Shown in pieces: positions 9,252 through 17,144 of a stretch of DNA of 64,000 nt (positions are counted from its first letter, which is position 1; each line of letters starts with the position of its first letter). This stretch comes from Streptomyces camponoticapitis (GTDB lineage: Bacteria; Actinomycetota; Actinomycetes; Streptomycetales; Streptomycetaceae). Made by a program: the position numbers and the translations under genes. The DNA is taken from NCBI RefSeq assembly GCF_014646115.1, contig NZ_BMMV01000012.1, positions 124,001 through 188,000 on the forward strand, given 5' to 3'. Under the pieces are notes generated by a model, which was not told the DNA's origin, did no database searches, and saw only the letters and a list, made by a program, of their open reading frames with translations.

Positions 9252-10429
9252 AGCACACCGCCGATCAGCGACCGCAGCCTCGGCCAGCCCCGTTCGTACC
9301 CGAACCCCTCCGGGGCCCAGCGCAACGCGGGCACCGTCACCACCAGCCCCGCCCCGTCACGCTCCAGCACATGCACCTCGGCGATACGACGACGCCCGGC
9401 CCGGTCACGTACGAGATGGAGCACCACCGACAGGGCCGCCGCCAACTGGCTGTGCAGAGCTGCCCGGTCGAGACCGGCGGCCGTGCCCAGCGCCTCCAGC
9501 CGCGCGGCGACATCAGCGGCGGTGTTCGCGTGAACCGTCCCGCAGCCTCCCTCGTGGCCGGTGTTCAAAGCTGCGAGGAGTTCAGTCACCTCCGCTCCTC
9601 GCACCTCCCCGACCACCAGCCGGTCGGGCCTCATCCGCAGTGCCTGGCGCACCAGGTCCCGCAGGGTCACCTCGCCCGCGCCTTCCTGGTTCGCCGGCCG
9701 TGCCTCCAGCCGCACCACATGCGGGTGGTCGGGCCTCAACTCCGAGGAGTCCTCGGCCAGTACGATCCGCTCGCGCTCCCCCACCAGACCGAGCAGGGCC
9801 GAGAGGAGCGTCGTCTTCCCCGAGCCCGTGCCGCCACTGATCAGGAACGACACCCGCGCCTCGATCAGCGCCCGCAGCAGTCCCTCGCCGCCGGGCGGCA
9901 GCGTCCCCGCGGCGGTCAGTTCGGCCGGGGAGAAGGCCCGGGGACGTACGACCCGCAGCGACAGATACGTCGATCCGACGGCCACCGGGGGCAGCACCGC
10001 GTGCATACGTGTCCCGTCGGGCAGCCGCGCGTCCACCCAGGGGCGCGCGTCGTCCAGCCGCCTGCCCGCCACGGCGGCGAGCCGCTGCGCCAGTCTCCGT
10101 ACGGCAGAGACGTCCGCGAACGACACGTCCGTCAGCTCCAGCCCACCGCCCCGGTCCACCCAGACCCGGTCGGGCGCCGAGACCAGCACGTCGGTCACGG
10201 AGGGATCGGCCAGCAGGGGCTCCAGCGGGCCCGTCCCGACCAGCTCGCGCCTCAACTCCTCCGCCGCACCGAGCACTTCCGTGTCCCCCAGGAGCCTCCC
10301 CTGGGCCCTCAGAGCCGCCGCCACGCGCGCCGGGGTCGGCTCGGCCCCGCTCTCCGCCAGACGCTGCCGTACGGCGTCCAGAAGCGCTCCACCGACCTGC
10401 GCGCCCCTCGCCCGCGCCACGGCGCTCAC
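9248..10429 (-). CDS. TadA family secretion ATPase (CpaF-like)
   Basis: A 393-aa type II/IV secretion ATPase. Walker A is GGTGSGKTT (about residues 197-205). The Asp box and Walker B-like segment follow as VLAEDSSELRPDHPHVVRLE and MRPDRLVVGEVRG. The His box appears as NTGHEGGCGTVHAN. It powers Flp pilus assembly or a related export process. The GTG start overlaps the stop of the CpaE/Ssd-like gene (GTGA). The family corresponds to the TadA-like ATPase of the actinobacterial helicase/secretion neighbourhood. Confidence 0.93.
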   Translation of the reverse strand: MSAVARARGAQVGGALLDAVRQRLAESGAEPTPARVAAALRAQGRLLGDTEVLGAAEELRRELVGTGPLEPLLADPSVTDVLVSAPDRVWVDRGGGLELTDVSFADVSAVRRLAQRLAAVAGRRLDDARPWVDARLPDGTRMHAVLPPVAVGSTYLSLRVVRPRAFSPAELTAAGTLPPGGEGLLRALIEARVSFLISGGTGSGKTTLLSALLGLVGERERIVLAEDSSELRPDHPHVVRLEARPANQEGAGEVTLRDLVRQALRMRPDRLVVGEVRGAEVTELLAALNTGHEGGCGTVHANTAADVAARLEALGTAAGLDRAALHSQLAAALSVVLHLVRDRAGRRRIAEVHVLERDGAGLVVTVPALRWAPEGFGYERGWPRLRSLIGGVL

Positions 10430-11540
10430 GCGGTCACACTCCCGTCCCCGGCGCCCGCGAGCGCCCGCTCCCAGAACGCGGCGCAGAAGCGCGCCAGCGG
10501 ACCCCGCGCGCTCGCCCCTGGCGGCGACCCGTCTTCCTGGGCGGCCAACAGACCCGGCTCCGCGGGCAGTTCACCCACGAGCGGGAGCCGCAGCGCGTCC
10601 GCCACCCACCTGTCGTCCAGCCCGGTGGCGTACGGCCCACGCACGACCGCCCGCAGGTCCGGCAGGACCATGCCCACCAAGGACGCGACCCGGCTCGCGG
10701 CCGCGACGGCCCGCAGCTCCCCCGGCACCACCAGCAGGCCGACGTCCAACTGCGCGAGCGCCTCCGCCCCGGCCTCGTCGATCCGGCGCGGGAGATCCAC
10801 GACCACGACGCCGCCCCTCCTGCGGGCCGCCGCGAGGACGGAGCGCATGGCCTCCGGCCGCACGAGGACGGAGTCGCCGCGATCCCAGCTCAGCAGGCGC
10901 AGATCGTGCAGACGGGGCAGTGACTCCTCCAGCGCGCCCCCGCCACCCGCCCCTTGGAGGCGGCGAAATCCGGCCACCGGCGGCCCTCGGCCCGCTCGCC
11001 GCCGAGCAGCACGTCGAGCCCACCACCGAGCGGGTCACCGTCGATGAGCATGGTCCGGAGCCCCTGGCGGGCCGCCGTGACGGCCAGGGCGCAGGCCAGC
11101 GTCGAGGCCCCGGCTCCGCCCCGGCCGCCGATCACCCCGACGGTCAGCGCCTGCCGTCCCACCCCTTCGACGACATCGGCGATCCGGTCGACGAGCCAGC
11201 TCTCTGCATCGGGCAGGCGGAGCACACAGTCGGCGCCGATCTCGACGGCCCGCCGCCATACGTCCGGGTCGTCCTGGTCCCGGCCGACCAGCAGCACCCC
11301 TTGGCGCCGGGTGGCGGACCGGCAGCGGACGGCCGCGTCGTCGCCCACCAGCACCAGCGGCGCGGACTCCCAGCCGCCCCGCCGCTCGGGCACGGAATGG
11401 TGCACTTCCGGTTCGGCGCCCGCGGCGGCGCACAGCCGCAGCAGATCATCGAGCAGGTCGGCGTCCTCGGTAACGATCAGCGGCCCGGTCCGGCGCCCCT
11501 CGGCGACCGGCGAGCGCTCGGACGTCATGAATCCAGCCAT
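10426..11540 (-). pseudogene. CpaE/Ssd-like septum-site or pilus-locus ATPase, frameshifted
   Basis: The first gene of the tad operon is split over two frames. The N-terminal part (11540 to about 10940) has a receiver-like domain and a deviant P-loop GGRGGAGASTLA, ending in frame at SKGRVAG. The C-terminal part (about 10940 to 10426) continues in another frame as GALEESLPRLHDLRLLSWDRG, exactly what the family needs next. The break lies at the C5 run 10937-10941; one extra base would restore a single frame of about 370 aa. The ATG at 11540 has GGAGAG upstream. Homologues are MinD/CpaE-like proteins called Ssd in mycobacteria. Either a true inactivating mutation or a sequencing error in a homopolymer. 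Confidence 0.82.
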
Positions 11541-11739
11541 TCTCTCCACCCCCTATTACCGTGATCCCGGATCAACGTCCGCGGTCACCGCCGAAGGCGC
11601 TCACCCACATCACCCGGGGACACCTGAAGGGCATCCGCTCAGTGGGCTCTCAGCGATCTCGGAGTGATCCGGCATCTGCGATTCCGGCTACCGCGAACTT
11701 TCGCGGTGGGAAATCACCCTGCATCGCGCGGAAAAAACG

Positions 11740-11768
11740 TGTGGATCTTGCTCAAAAGCTGTGGATAA
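11740..11768 (+). promoter_or_regulatory. Two DnaA-box-like 9-mers 20 bp apart
   Basis: TGTGGATAA (11760-11768) is the exact complement of the classical DnaA box TTATCCACA. TGTGGATCT (11740-11748) matches 7 of 9. The two are in the same orientation and exactly 20 bases apart, about two helix turns. They lie upstream of the Ms1-like RNA promoter. Function not established. Confidence 0.4.
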
Positions 11769-11822
11769 CTCGCCGGTTGTGAATATCTCCGTAGCTCATA
11801 CCGGTGACTTCTCAGAGCACCC

Positions 11823-11851
11823 TGGCAACTACACACAGTGACGGGTAGAGT
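11823..11851 (+). promoter_or_regulatory. Candidate promoter of the Ms1-like RNA
   Basis: TGGCAA (11823-11828) and TAGAGT (11846-11851) are separated by 17 bases, a good vegetative promoter layout. This places the start of transcription near 11858, just before a GC-rich structured segment. Confidence 0.5.
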
Positions 11852-11857
11852 GCGAAT

Positions 11858-12070
11858 CAGACCCACGCACGCGAGGCGTCAAGGGGGGAGGGAGCGTGTG
11901 GAGAGCGGAGGCCCGAGCCTCAGAAACGCGTCCGGACATGCGACGACCCCCGCCGGGGGGGAGAGCGGGGGTCGTCCCCCAGACCGACTCGGGGGGGAGG
12001 AGCCGGACCAGGTGAGCACGGTCGCGAACGATCCGTGACTTCCATGGTGTACCCGAGAGCCTTCTCAGGC
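11858..12070 (+). ncRNA. Ms1-like (6S-RNA-like) small RNA
   Basis: No convincing protein is encoded between the CpaE/Ssd-like gene and the HAD hydrolase gene. In mycobacteria the same gap (between the ssd and HAD-hydrolase homologues) encodes Ms1, an abundant RNA that binds the RNA polymerase core, and Streptomyces has an abundant RNA at the equivalent place. The segment has a perfect 11-bp stem (ACGACCCCCGC with GCGGGGGTCGT, within 11942-11976) and purine-rich runs. A promoter-like pair precedes it. The ends given are estimates; the 3' end is not marked by a clear terminator. The identity rests on gene order and structure, not on sequence comparison. Confidence 0.62.
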
Positions 12071-12110
12071 AAACCCACGCGCCGTACCTTACGCCGAATG
12101 GTGGGCGCCT

Positions 12111-12947
12111 ATGCTCGACTTCGTGGAAAACCACTCCTTGCCTCGCACAGCGGCCTTCTTTGACCTGGACAAGACGGTCATTGCGAAGTCGTCGACGTTG
12201 ACCTTCAGCAAGTCCTTCTATCAAGGCGGACTGATCAACCGCCGAGCCGTACTGCGCACGGCATACACGCAGTTCGTCTTTCTCGCCGGCGGCGCCGATC
12301 ACGATCAGATGGAGCGCATGCGCGAGTACCTCTCCGCGCTCTGCAAGGGCTGGAACGTCCAGCAGGTCAAGGAGATCGTCGCCGAGACGCTGCACGATCT
12401 CATCGACCCCATCATCTACGACGAGGCCGCCTCCCTCATCGAAGATCACCACACGGCCGGACGCGATGTGGTGATCGTCTCCACCTCCGGCGCCGAGGTC
12501 GTCGAGCCGATCGGCGAACTCCTCGGCGCGGACAGGGTCGTGGCGACCCGCATGGTCGTCGGCGAGGACGGCTGCTTCACCGGCGAGATCGAGTACTACG
12601 CCTACGGGCCGACCAAGGCCGCGGCGGTCAAGGCGCTCGCCGCGTCCGAGGGTTACGACCTGGACCGCTGTTACGCGTACAGCGACTCCGCCACCGATCT
12701 GCCGATGCTCCAGTCGGTCGGCCACCCGTACGCGGTCAATCCGGACCGGACGCTGCGGCGTGAGGCGACGGCCCGCGATTGGCCGATTCTCGTCTTCAAC
12801 CGGCCGGTCCGGCTGAAGCAGCGGCTGCCCGCGTTCTCGATGCCTCCGCGGCCGGCGCTCGTCGTGGCGGCAGCGGTGGGCGCGGCGGCCGCCACGGCGG
12901 GACTCGTCTGGTACACGAGCCGTCGCCGTCAGGCCGCCTCCGCGTGA
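12111..12947 (+). CDS. HAD-IB family hydrolase with C-terminal membrane anchor
   Basis: A 278-aa phosphatase-like protein of the SerB-related HAD-IB family. Motif I is FFDLDKTVI (catalytic Asp18 and Asp20), motif II VSTSG, motif III lysine in GPTKAAAVK, motif IV YSDSATDLPML. A C-terminal hydrophobic helix (ALVVAAAVGAAAATAGLVW) followed by RRR suggests tail anchoring in the membrane. It is the homologue of the mycobacterial gene that flanks Ms1. The ATG at 12111 follows a weak GGTGGG. The substrate is unknown. Confidence 0.87.
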   Translation: MLDFVENHSLPRTAAFFDLDKTVIAKSSTLTFSKSFYQGGLINRRAVLRTAYTQFVFLAGGADHDQMERMREYLSALCKGWNVQQVKEIVAETLHDLIDPIIYDEAASLIEDHHTAGRDVVIVSTSGAEVVEPIGELLGADRVVATRMVVGEDGCFTGEIEYYAYGPTKAAAVKALAASEGYDLDRCYAYSDSATDLPMLQSVGHPYAVNPDRTLRREATARDWPILVFNRPVRLKQRLPAFSMPPRPALVVAAAVGAAAATAGLVWYTSRRRQAASA

Positions 12948-13245
12948 CCTGACCTGCCACGGCCGGGTAGTTCATCCATATTTGAACCTAAAAGTAAAGT
13001 CGTAGAGAGAGGTCTTTCGCTTCCCCACGGACAGGAGTACAAAGGAATCAACGGCCCGCGAGACCAAGGACATCCGAGAGGATGACCTTCACACGCACCC
13101 AGGCCCCACGGACCGAGCATGAAAACCGAGTACCCACGCGACGTCGACCCGTCGAATACGGGCCAGCCGCACCAGGTGACGGGCCACGTTCCCGACCTGA
13201 TGGGCAAACAACGAGGACGCTTGGTAACTCGGTGGACGTGCCAGC
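12948..13245. other. Intergenic region between convergent genes
   Basis: No gene is supported here; the open frames on both strands lack family resemblance. The stretch ends in the strong inverted repeat at 13246-13299 that separates the two convergent genes. Confidence 0.6.
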
Positions 13246-13299
13246 GGCGGTACCTCTTCGGTACCGCCGCATTTCTGTCGGTACCGAAGAGGTACCGCC
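13246..13299. terminator. 20-bp perfect inverted repeat, bidirectional terminator
   Basis: Arms 13246-13265 and 13280-13299 are perfect reverse complements of 20 bases with a 14-base loop; each arm contains two GGTACC palindromes. A second hairpin (TGAGGCG / CGCCTCA, 13312-13329) overlaps the end of the neighbouring minus-strand gene. Between convergent genes this most simply acts as a bidirectional terminator, although no T tract follows. Confidence 0.7.
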
Positions 13300-13326
13300 T
13301 CGTCCAGGCGTTGAGGCGGGGACGCC

Positions 13327-14262
13327 TCAGGCCGCGCCCCGCTGAAGGGCCTCGCATACGGCCGTGGACTCCCTGACACCCAGCTCGACCGCGCGCCCGC
13401 AGTGGGCAATCCAGGCCGCCATTCCGTCCGGCGTCCCCGACAGATAGCCGTCGAAGGCCGCCACATAGGCGGCGCGTCCCAGCTCGGCGTGCCCGACCTC
13501 GGACGGGCAGATCGACTTGGGGTCGAGCCCGCTGCCGACCAGCACGATCCGCTCGGCGGCCCGCGCCACCACGCCGTTGTACGAGCCGAAGGGTCGCAGC
13601 GCCAGCAGTTCGCCGTGCACGACCGCGGCCGTGACGAGCGCGGGAGCGGAACTCCCCGCGATCACCAGCTCGGCGAGCCCGTCGAGCCGTCCGGCCACCT
13701 CGTCAGCGGGCGGCAGCGGCGCCTCGATCAGCGGCTTGGGGCTCCCGGACCCCGGCGTCTCGACGACCGGTTCACCGGCCAGCCTCGGCCGCCCGACCGT
13801 CTCCCCGGCGACCCCGGCGACCCCCGCGACCCCCGCGACCCCCGCGACCGGAGCCGTACCCGTATCCGCACCCGCGCCGCCGGCCGCCACCAGATGCAGT
13901 CGCGCCAGGACCCGGACCGGTGACTGCCGCCAGATCGAGAGGAGTTGGCCCGCCTCCGCCGTCAGCCTGAGCGCGGCTCCCACCGTCAGCGCGTCGGCCG
14001 CGGCGCCGAAGTCGCTGCGCCTGCGCACCTCTTCGAGGGCCCAGTCCGCGCCGGAGAGCGCCGCCGACCCGCGCGCGGCGCGCAGCGCGGCTTCGGAGGT
14101 GACCTCGTTGCTGCGCCGTCTCATCACGCGGTGCCCGTAGACGCGGTCGACCGCCTTCCGCACCGAATCCACGGCGTCGGGGACGCCCGGCAGTGAGCCC
14201 AGAGTCGCGAGAGGGTCGTGTCCTCGCGGAGCGGGCGAAGCGTTCGGGGCTGTCGTACTCAT
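13327..14262 (-). CDS. Fic-like fold protein, apparently without the catalytic histidine
   Basis: A 311-aa mostly helical protein. The segment VHGELLALRPFGSYNGVVAR resembles the Fic motif HPFxxGNGRxxR, but the histidine of HPF is replaced (RPF) and GNGR is degenerate (SYNGVVAR). AMPylation activity is therefore doubtful. The Streptomyces family is often labelled oxidoreductase without evidence. A 9-bp tandem repeat (about four copies of GCGACCCCC, 13808-13850) encodes a Gly-Val-Ala run in a linker. The ATG at 14262 has no ribosome site, so the transcript may be leaderless. It is divergent from the P-loop ATPase gene. Confidence 0.72.
   Translation of the reverse strand: MSTTAPNASPAPRGHDPLATLGSLPGVPDAVDSVRKAVDRVYGHRVMRRRSNEVTSEAALRAARGSAALSGADWALEEVRRRSDFGAAADALTVGAALRLTAEAGQLLSIWRQSPVRVLARLHLVAAGGAGADTGTAPVAGVAGVAGVAGVAGETVGRPRLAGEPVVETPGSGSPKPLIEAPLPPADEVAGRLDGLAELVIAGSSAPALVTAAVVHGELLALRPFGSYNGVVARAAERIVLVGSGLDPKSICPSEVGHAELGRAAYVAAFDGYLSGTPDGMAAWIAHCGRAVELGVRESTAVCEALQRGAA
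13808..13850 (-). repeat. 9-bp tandem repeat inside the Fic-like gene
   Basis: About four and a half in-frame copies of GCGACCCCC encode repeated Gly-Val-Ala on the minus strand. Copy number is likely to vary between strains. Confidence 0.8.
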
Positions 14263-14364
14263 AGGTAGCAAGGCTACGCGCCCATAGCGCACGCCCCACG
14301 TTGGAGTGGTCTTCTTCACCCGATGTGACAGCGCACAGCGACATGGCCACTACGCTAGGTGAAC

Positions 14365-15351
14365 ATGAAGATCGCTTTCGTAGGGAAGGGCGGCAGTGGC
14401 AAGACGACGCTGGCCTCGCTCTTCATCCGCCATCTGACCGCCAACGAGGCCCCCGTCATCGCGGTGGACGCCGACATCAACCAGCATCTCGGGGCCGCGC
14501 TCGGCCTCGACGAGGCCGAGACCGCCGCGCTGCCGGCGATGGGCGCGCATCTGCCGCTCATCAAGGAGTATCTGCGGGGCACCAACCAGCGGATCACCTC
14601 CGCCGATTCGATGATCAAGACGACGCCTCCGGGCGAGGGCTCCCGGCTCCTGCGGGTACGCGAGTCCAATCCGGTGTACGACGCCTGCGCCCGCACCGTC
14701 CGGCTGGACGACGGCGACGTCCAGCTGATGGTCACCGGGCCCTTCACCGAGTCCGACCTGGGGGTGGCCTGCTACCACTCCAAGGTCGGCGCGGTCGAAC
14801 TCTGCCTGAACCACCTCGTCGACGGCCCGGACGAGTACGTCGTCGTCGACATGACGGCGGGCTCGGACTCCTTCGCGTCCGGGCTGTTCACCCGGTTCGA
14901 CATGACGTTCCTGATCGTCGAGCCGACGCGCAAGGGCGTGTCCGTCTACCGCCAGTACAAGGAGTACGCACGGGACTTCGGCATCGCGCTGAACGTCGTC
15001 GGCAACAAGGTCCAGGCCCAGGACGACGTGGACTTCCTCCAGGACGAGGTGGGCGACGACCTGCTCGTCACCGTCGGGCACTCGGACTGGGTGCGTTCCA
15101 TGGAGAAGGGCCACCCCGCCCCGTTCGAGCTGCTGGAGGCGGAGAACCGCGTCGCGCTCCAGATGCTGGAGGACGCGGCGGAGGACTCGTACGCGTACCG
15201 CGACTGGGAGCGCTACACGCGGCAGATGGTGCACTTCCACCTCAGGAACGCGGAGAGCTGGGGCAATGCCAAGACGGGCGCGGACCTGGCCGCACAGGTC
15301 GACCCGGCGTTCGTCCTCTGCGAGCAGACGGCACTCCCGCAGCCGAGCTGA
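14365..15351 (+). CDS. CooC/ParA-like P-loop ATPase
   Basis: A 328-aa ATPase with deviant Walker A GKGGSGKTT (residues 7-15) and switch region AVDADINQHLG. This places it in the SIMIBI class near CooC, the nickel-insertion ATPase of CO dehydrogenase, and MinD. There is no CO dehydrogenase here, so the partner is unknown. The start ATG 14365 lies 9 bases after TACGCT, a possible -10 element, suggesting a leaderless or very short-leader message; GTG 14359 is an alternative. It is divergently transcribed from the Fic-like gene. Confidence 0.85.
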   Translation: MKIAFVGKGGSGKTTLASLFIRHLTANEAPVIAVDADINQHLGAALGLDEAETAALPAMGAHLPLIKEYLRGTNQRITSADSMIKTTPPGEGSRLLRVRESNPVYDACARTVRLDDGDVQLMVTGPFTESDLGVACYHSKVGAVELCLNHLVDGPDEYVVVDMTAGSDSFASGLFTRFDMTFLIVEPTRKGVSVYRQYKEYARDFGIALNVVGNKVQAQDDVDFLQDEVGDDLLVTVGHSDWVRSMEKGHPAPFELLEAENRVALQMLEDAAEDSYAYRDWERYTRQMVHFHLRNAESWGNAKTGADLAAQVDPAFVLCEQTALPQPS

Positions 15352-15436
15352 CAGCGGTGGTGGGTGCGGGCGGCACAGCGACGTACCGCCCGCCCCCACC
15401 GCCCGCACTGCCCGCCCCCCGCCAAAGGCGCTCAAC

Positions 15437-16846
15437 TCACCGTCCGGCGGCCGGTTCTCCTTCAGGAGCCGAGCCCGCGTCCGGCCCCGGGTTCAGGCCG
15501 GCGTCCGGACCGTCCGCCGGATCGTCCGCCGGGCCGTCCGCCGACGCGGGGGCCGGCGCGGAGGCCGAGCCCGGCGCCGCGGGTGCCAGCGGTGAGGCGG
15601 GCGCCTCGGGCGCCGTCAGATACGCCTGCCAGCCGGTCGGCGGCTTCTGGCCGACGCCCAGCCCCCGCAGTCTTTCGAGCGTCTCCGGGTCCTGCGCGTC
15701 CAGCCAGTCCACGAGTTCCTTGAACGTCACGCACCGCACGCCGTCCTTCACACAGACGGTCTTGATCGTCTCCTCGACGGCGCGCATGTACGTGCCGCCG
15801 TTCCACGACTCGAAGTGGTTGCCGATGATCAGCGGCGCGCGGTTGCCGTCGTAGGCACGGTCGAAGGCCTGGATCAGACCGTCACGCATCTGGTTTCCCC
15901 AGTACACGTGCTGGGACGGGTCGCCGTTGACCGTCTTCGACTGGTTGAACATGAAGTTGTAGTCCATCGAGAGCGTCTCGAACTTCCGGCCGGGCACCGG
16001 GACGAGCTGGAGCGGGATGTCCCACATACCCTCGGTCTTCTTCGGCCAGACCTGGTTGCCGACACCGCTGGAGTCGTAGCGGAAGCCCATCGTCCGCGCC
16101 GCCGCCATCATGTTCTTCTGCCCTTCCAGGCAGGGCGTGCGGGCGCCGACGAGTTCCTTCTCGTAGTCGAAGGGCAGCGGGGGTTCGGTCGCCAGGCCGC
16201 TGTTGGTCTTCCAGTTCTTGACGAAGGCCTTGGCCTGGCTGATCTCGCTCTTCCACTCCTCGACGGACCAGGTGCCGACGCCGCCGTCCGCGCCGCAGAA
16301 GTGCCCGTTGAAGTGGGTGCCAATCTCGTTGCCGTCCTGCCAGGCGCCGCGCAGCTCGCGCAGAGTGTTCTTGATGCCCTCGGCGTCGTTGAAGCCGATG
16401 TCCGAGCGGCCGACCGCGTGCTGCGGCGGGCTGTACTGCTTGGACTTGTCCTTCGGCAGCAGATAGACGCCGCTGAGGAAGTACGTCATCTTCGCGTCGT
16501 ACTTCTTGCCCACCTCGCGGAAGTGGGAGAAGAGCTTCTGGCTGTCCTCGCCGGCGCCGTCCCAGGAGAACACCACGAACTGCGGCGGCTTCTGACCGGG
16601 CTTCAGACGCTCAGGCTTGAGGACACCGGGCTGGACGCCGGTGTACGCGGTCGAACCGTCGCCGATGAGCCGCACCGCACTCTTGGGCGGCCCCTTCTTC
16701 GCTCCATGCGCGCCTCCCTCGGTCTCGGTCCCCGCCGTGTTCCCGGGCTTCGTCTCCGGTGATCCCGACCCGGAACATCCGGCGAGCCCGACGGCCACCG
16801 CCGTCACAACCGCGCCGCAGGCGATCCTCTTTCTGGCGGCCAGCAT
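15437..16846 (-). CDS. Lipoprotein with polysaccharide deacetylase-like (NodB) domain
   Basis: A 469-aa exported protein. The signal peptide ends in the lipobox LAGC (residues 21-24 region). The folded part begins PQFVVFSWDGAGED, where the catalytic-base Asp motif of NodB enzymes is expected, and continues with GTHFNGHF, which gives the His-x3-His metal ligands. The C-terminus is a long Ala/Pro/Gly/Asp tail. A role in remodelling cell-wall glycans is inferred; substrate unknown. ATG 16846 is preceded by GAGGTGGG. The 298 bases upstream, AT-rich for this genome, carry the divergent promoters of this gene and the SulP gene. Confidence 0.83.
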   Translation of the reverse strand: MLAARKRIACGAVVTAVAVGLAGCSGSGSPETKPGNTAGTETEGGAHGAKKGPPKSAVRLIGDGSTAYTGVQPGVLKPERLKPGQKPPQFVVFSWDGAGEDSQKLFSHFREVGKKYDAKMTYFLSGVYLLPKDKSKQYSPPQHAVGRSDIGFNDAEGIKNTLRELRGAWQDGNEIGTHFNGHFCGADGGVGTWSVEEWKSEISQAKAFVKNWKTNSGLATEPPLPFDYEKELVGARTPCLEGQKNMMAAARTMGFRYDSSGVGNQVWPKKTEGMWDIPLQLVPVPGRKFETLSMDYNFMFNQSKTVNGDPSQHVYWGNQMRDGLIQAFDRAYDGNRAPLIIGNHFESWNGGTYMRAVEETIKTVCVKDGVRCVTFKELVDWLDAQDPETLERLRGLGVGQKPPTGWQAYLTAPEAPASPLAPAAPGSASAPAPASADGPADDPADGPDAGLNPGPDAGSAPEGEPAAGR

Positions 16847-17144
16847 CCGCCCACCTCTTCCCTCGGGTTCTGTGCGTTGAAGCGCCGACACGCCGAGCAC
16901 GGCGCCGAGCGCCGCCAACGTCGCACTGGGACCCGAGGGGATCCGGTATGACAAGCCGTACAAAATGACTAATCACCGCTAAGGGTGAATGTTTGCCCCA
17001 TTTGCCCTGAAAGTCATGCCTCAATCTTTACTCTCCATTACGATCCATTTACTGATTGTTGATGATCCCGCTACTGCACGCCGTGACCCACGGCCGCGTC
17101 CCCCCATATCCCGCGACCGCGCTTCCCCGGAGGAGACGGGAACC

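Noticed and set aside
11838..12038. 66-aa frame in the Ms1-like region
   Set aside because: Arg/Gly-rich with no ribosome site, spanning the strongest RNA stem; gene order favours a non-coding RNA.
13808..13850. CRISPR-like repeat
   Set aside because: It is a 9-bp in-frame tandem repeat without spacers. No CRISPR array is seen anywhere in the window.
14365..15351. CO dehydrogenase maturation cluster
   Set aside because: No CO dehydrogenase or nickel genes are nearby; the CooC-like similarity is at the level of the ATPase fold.
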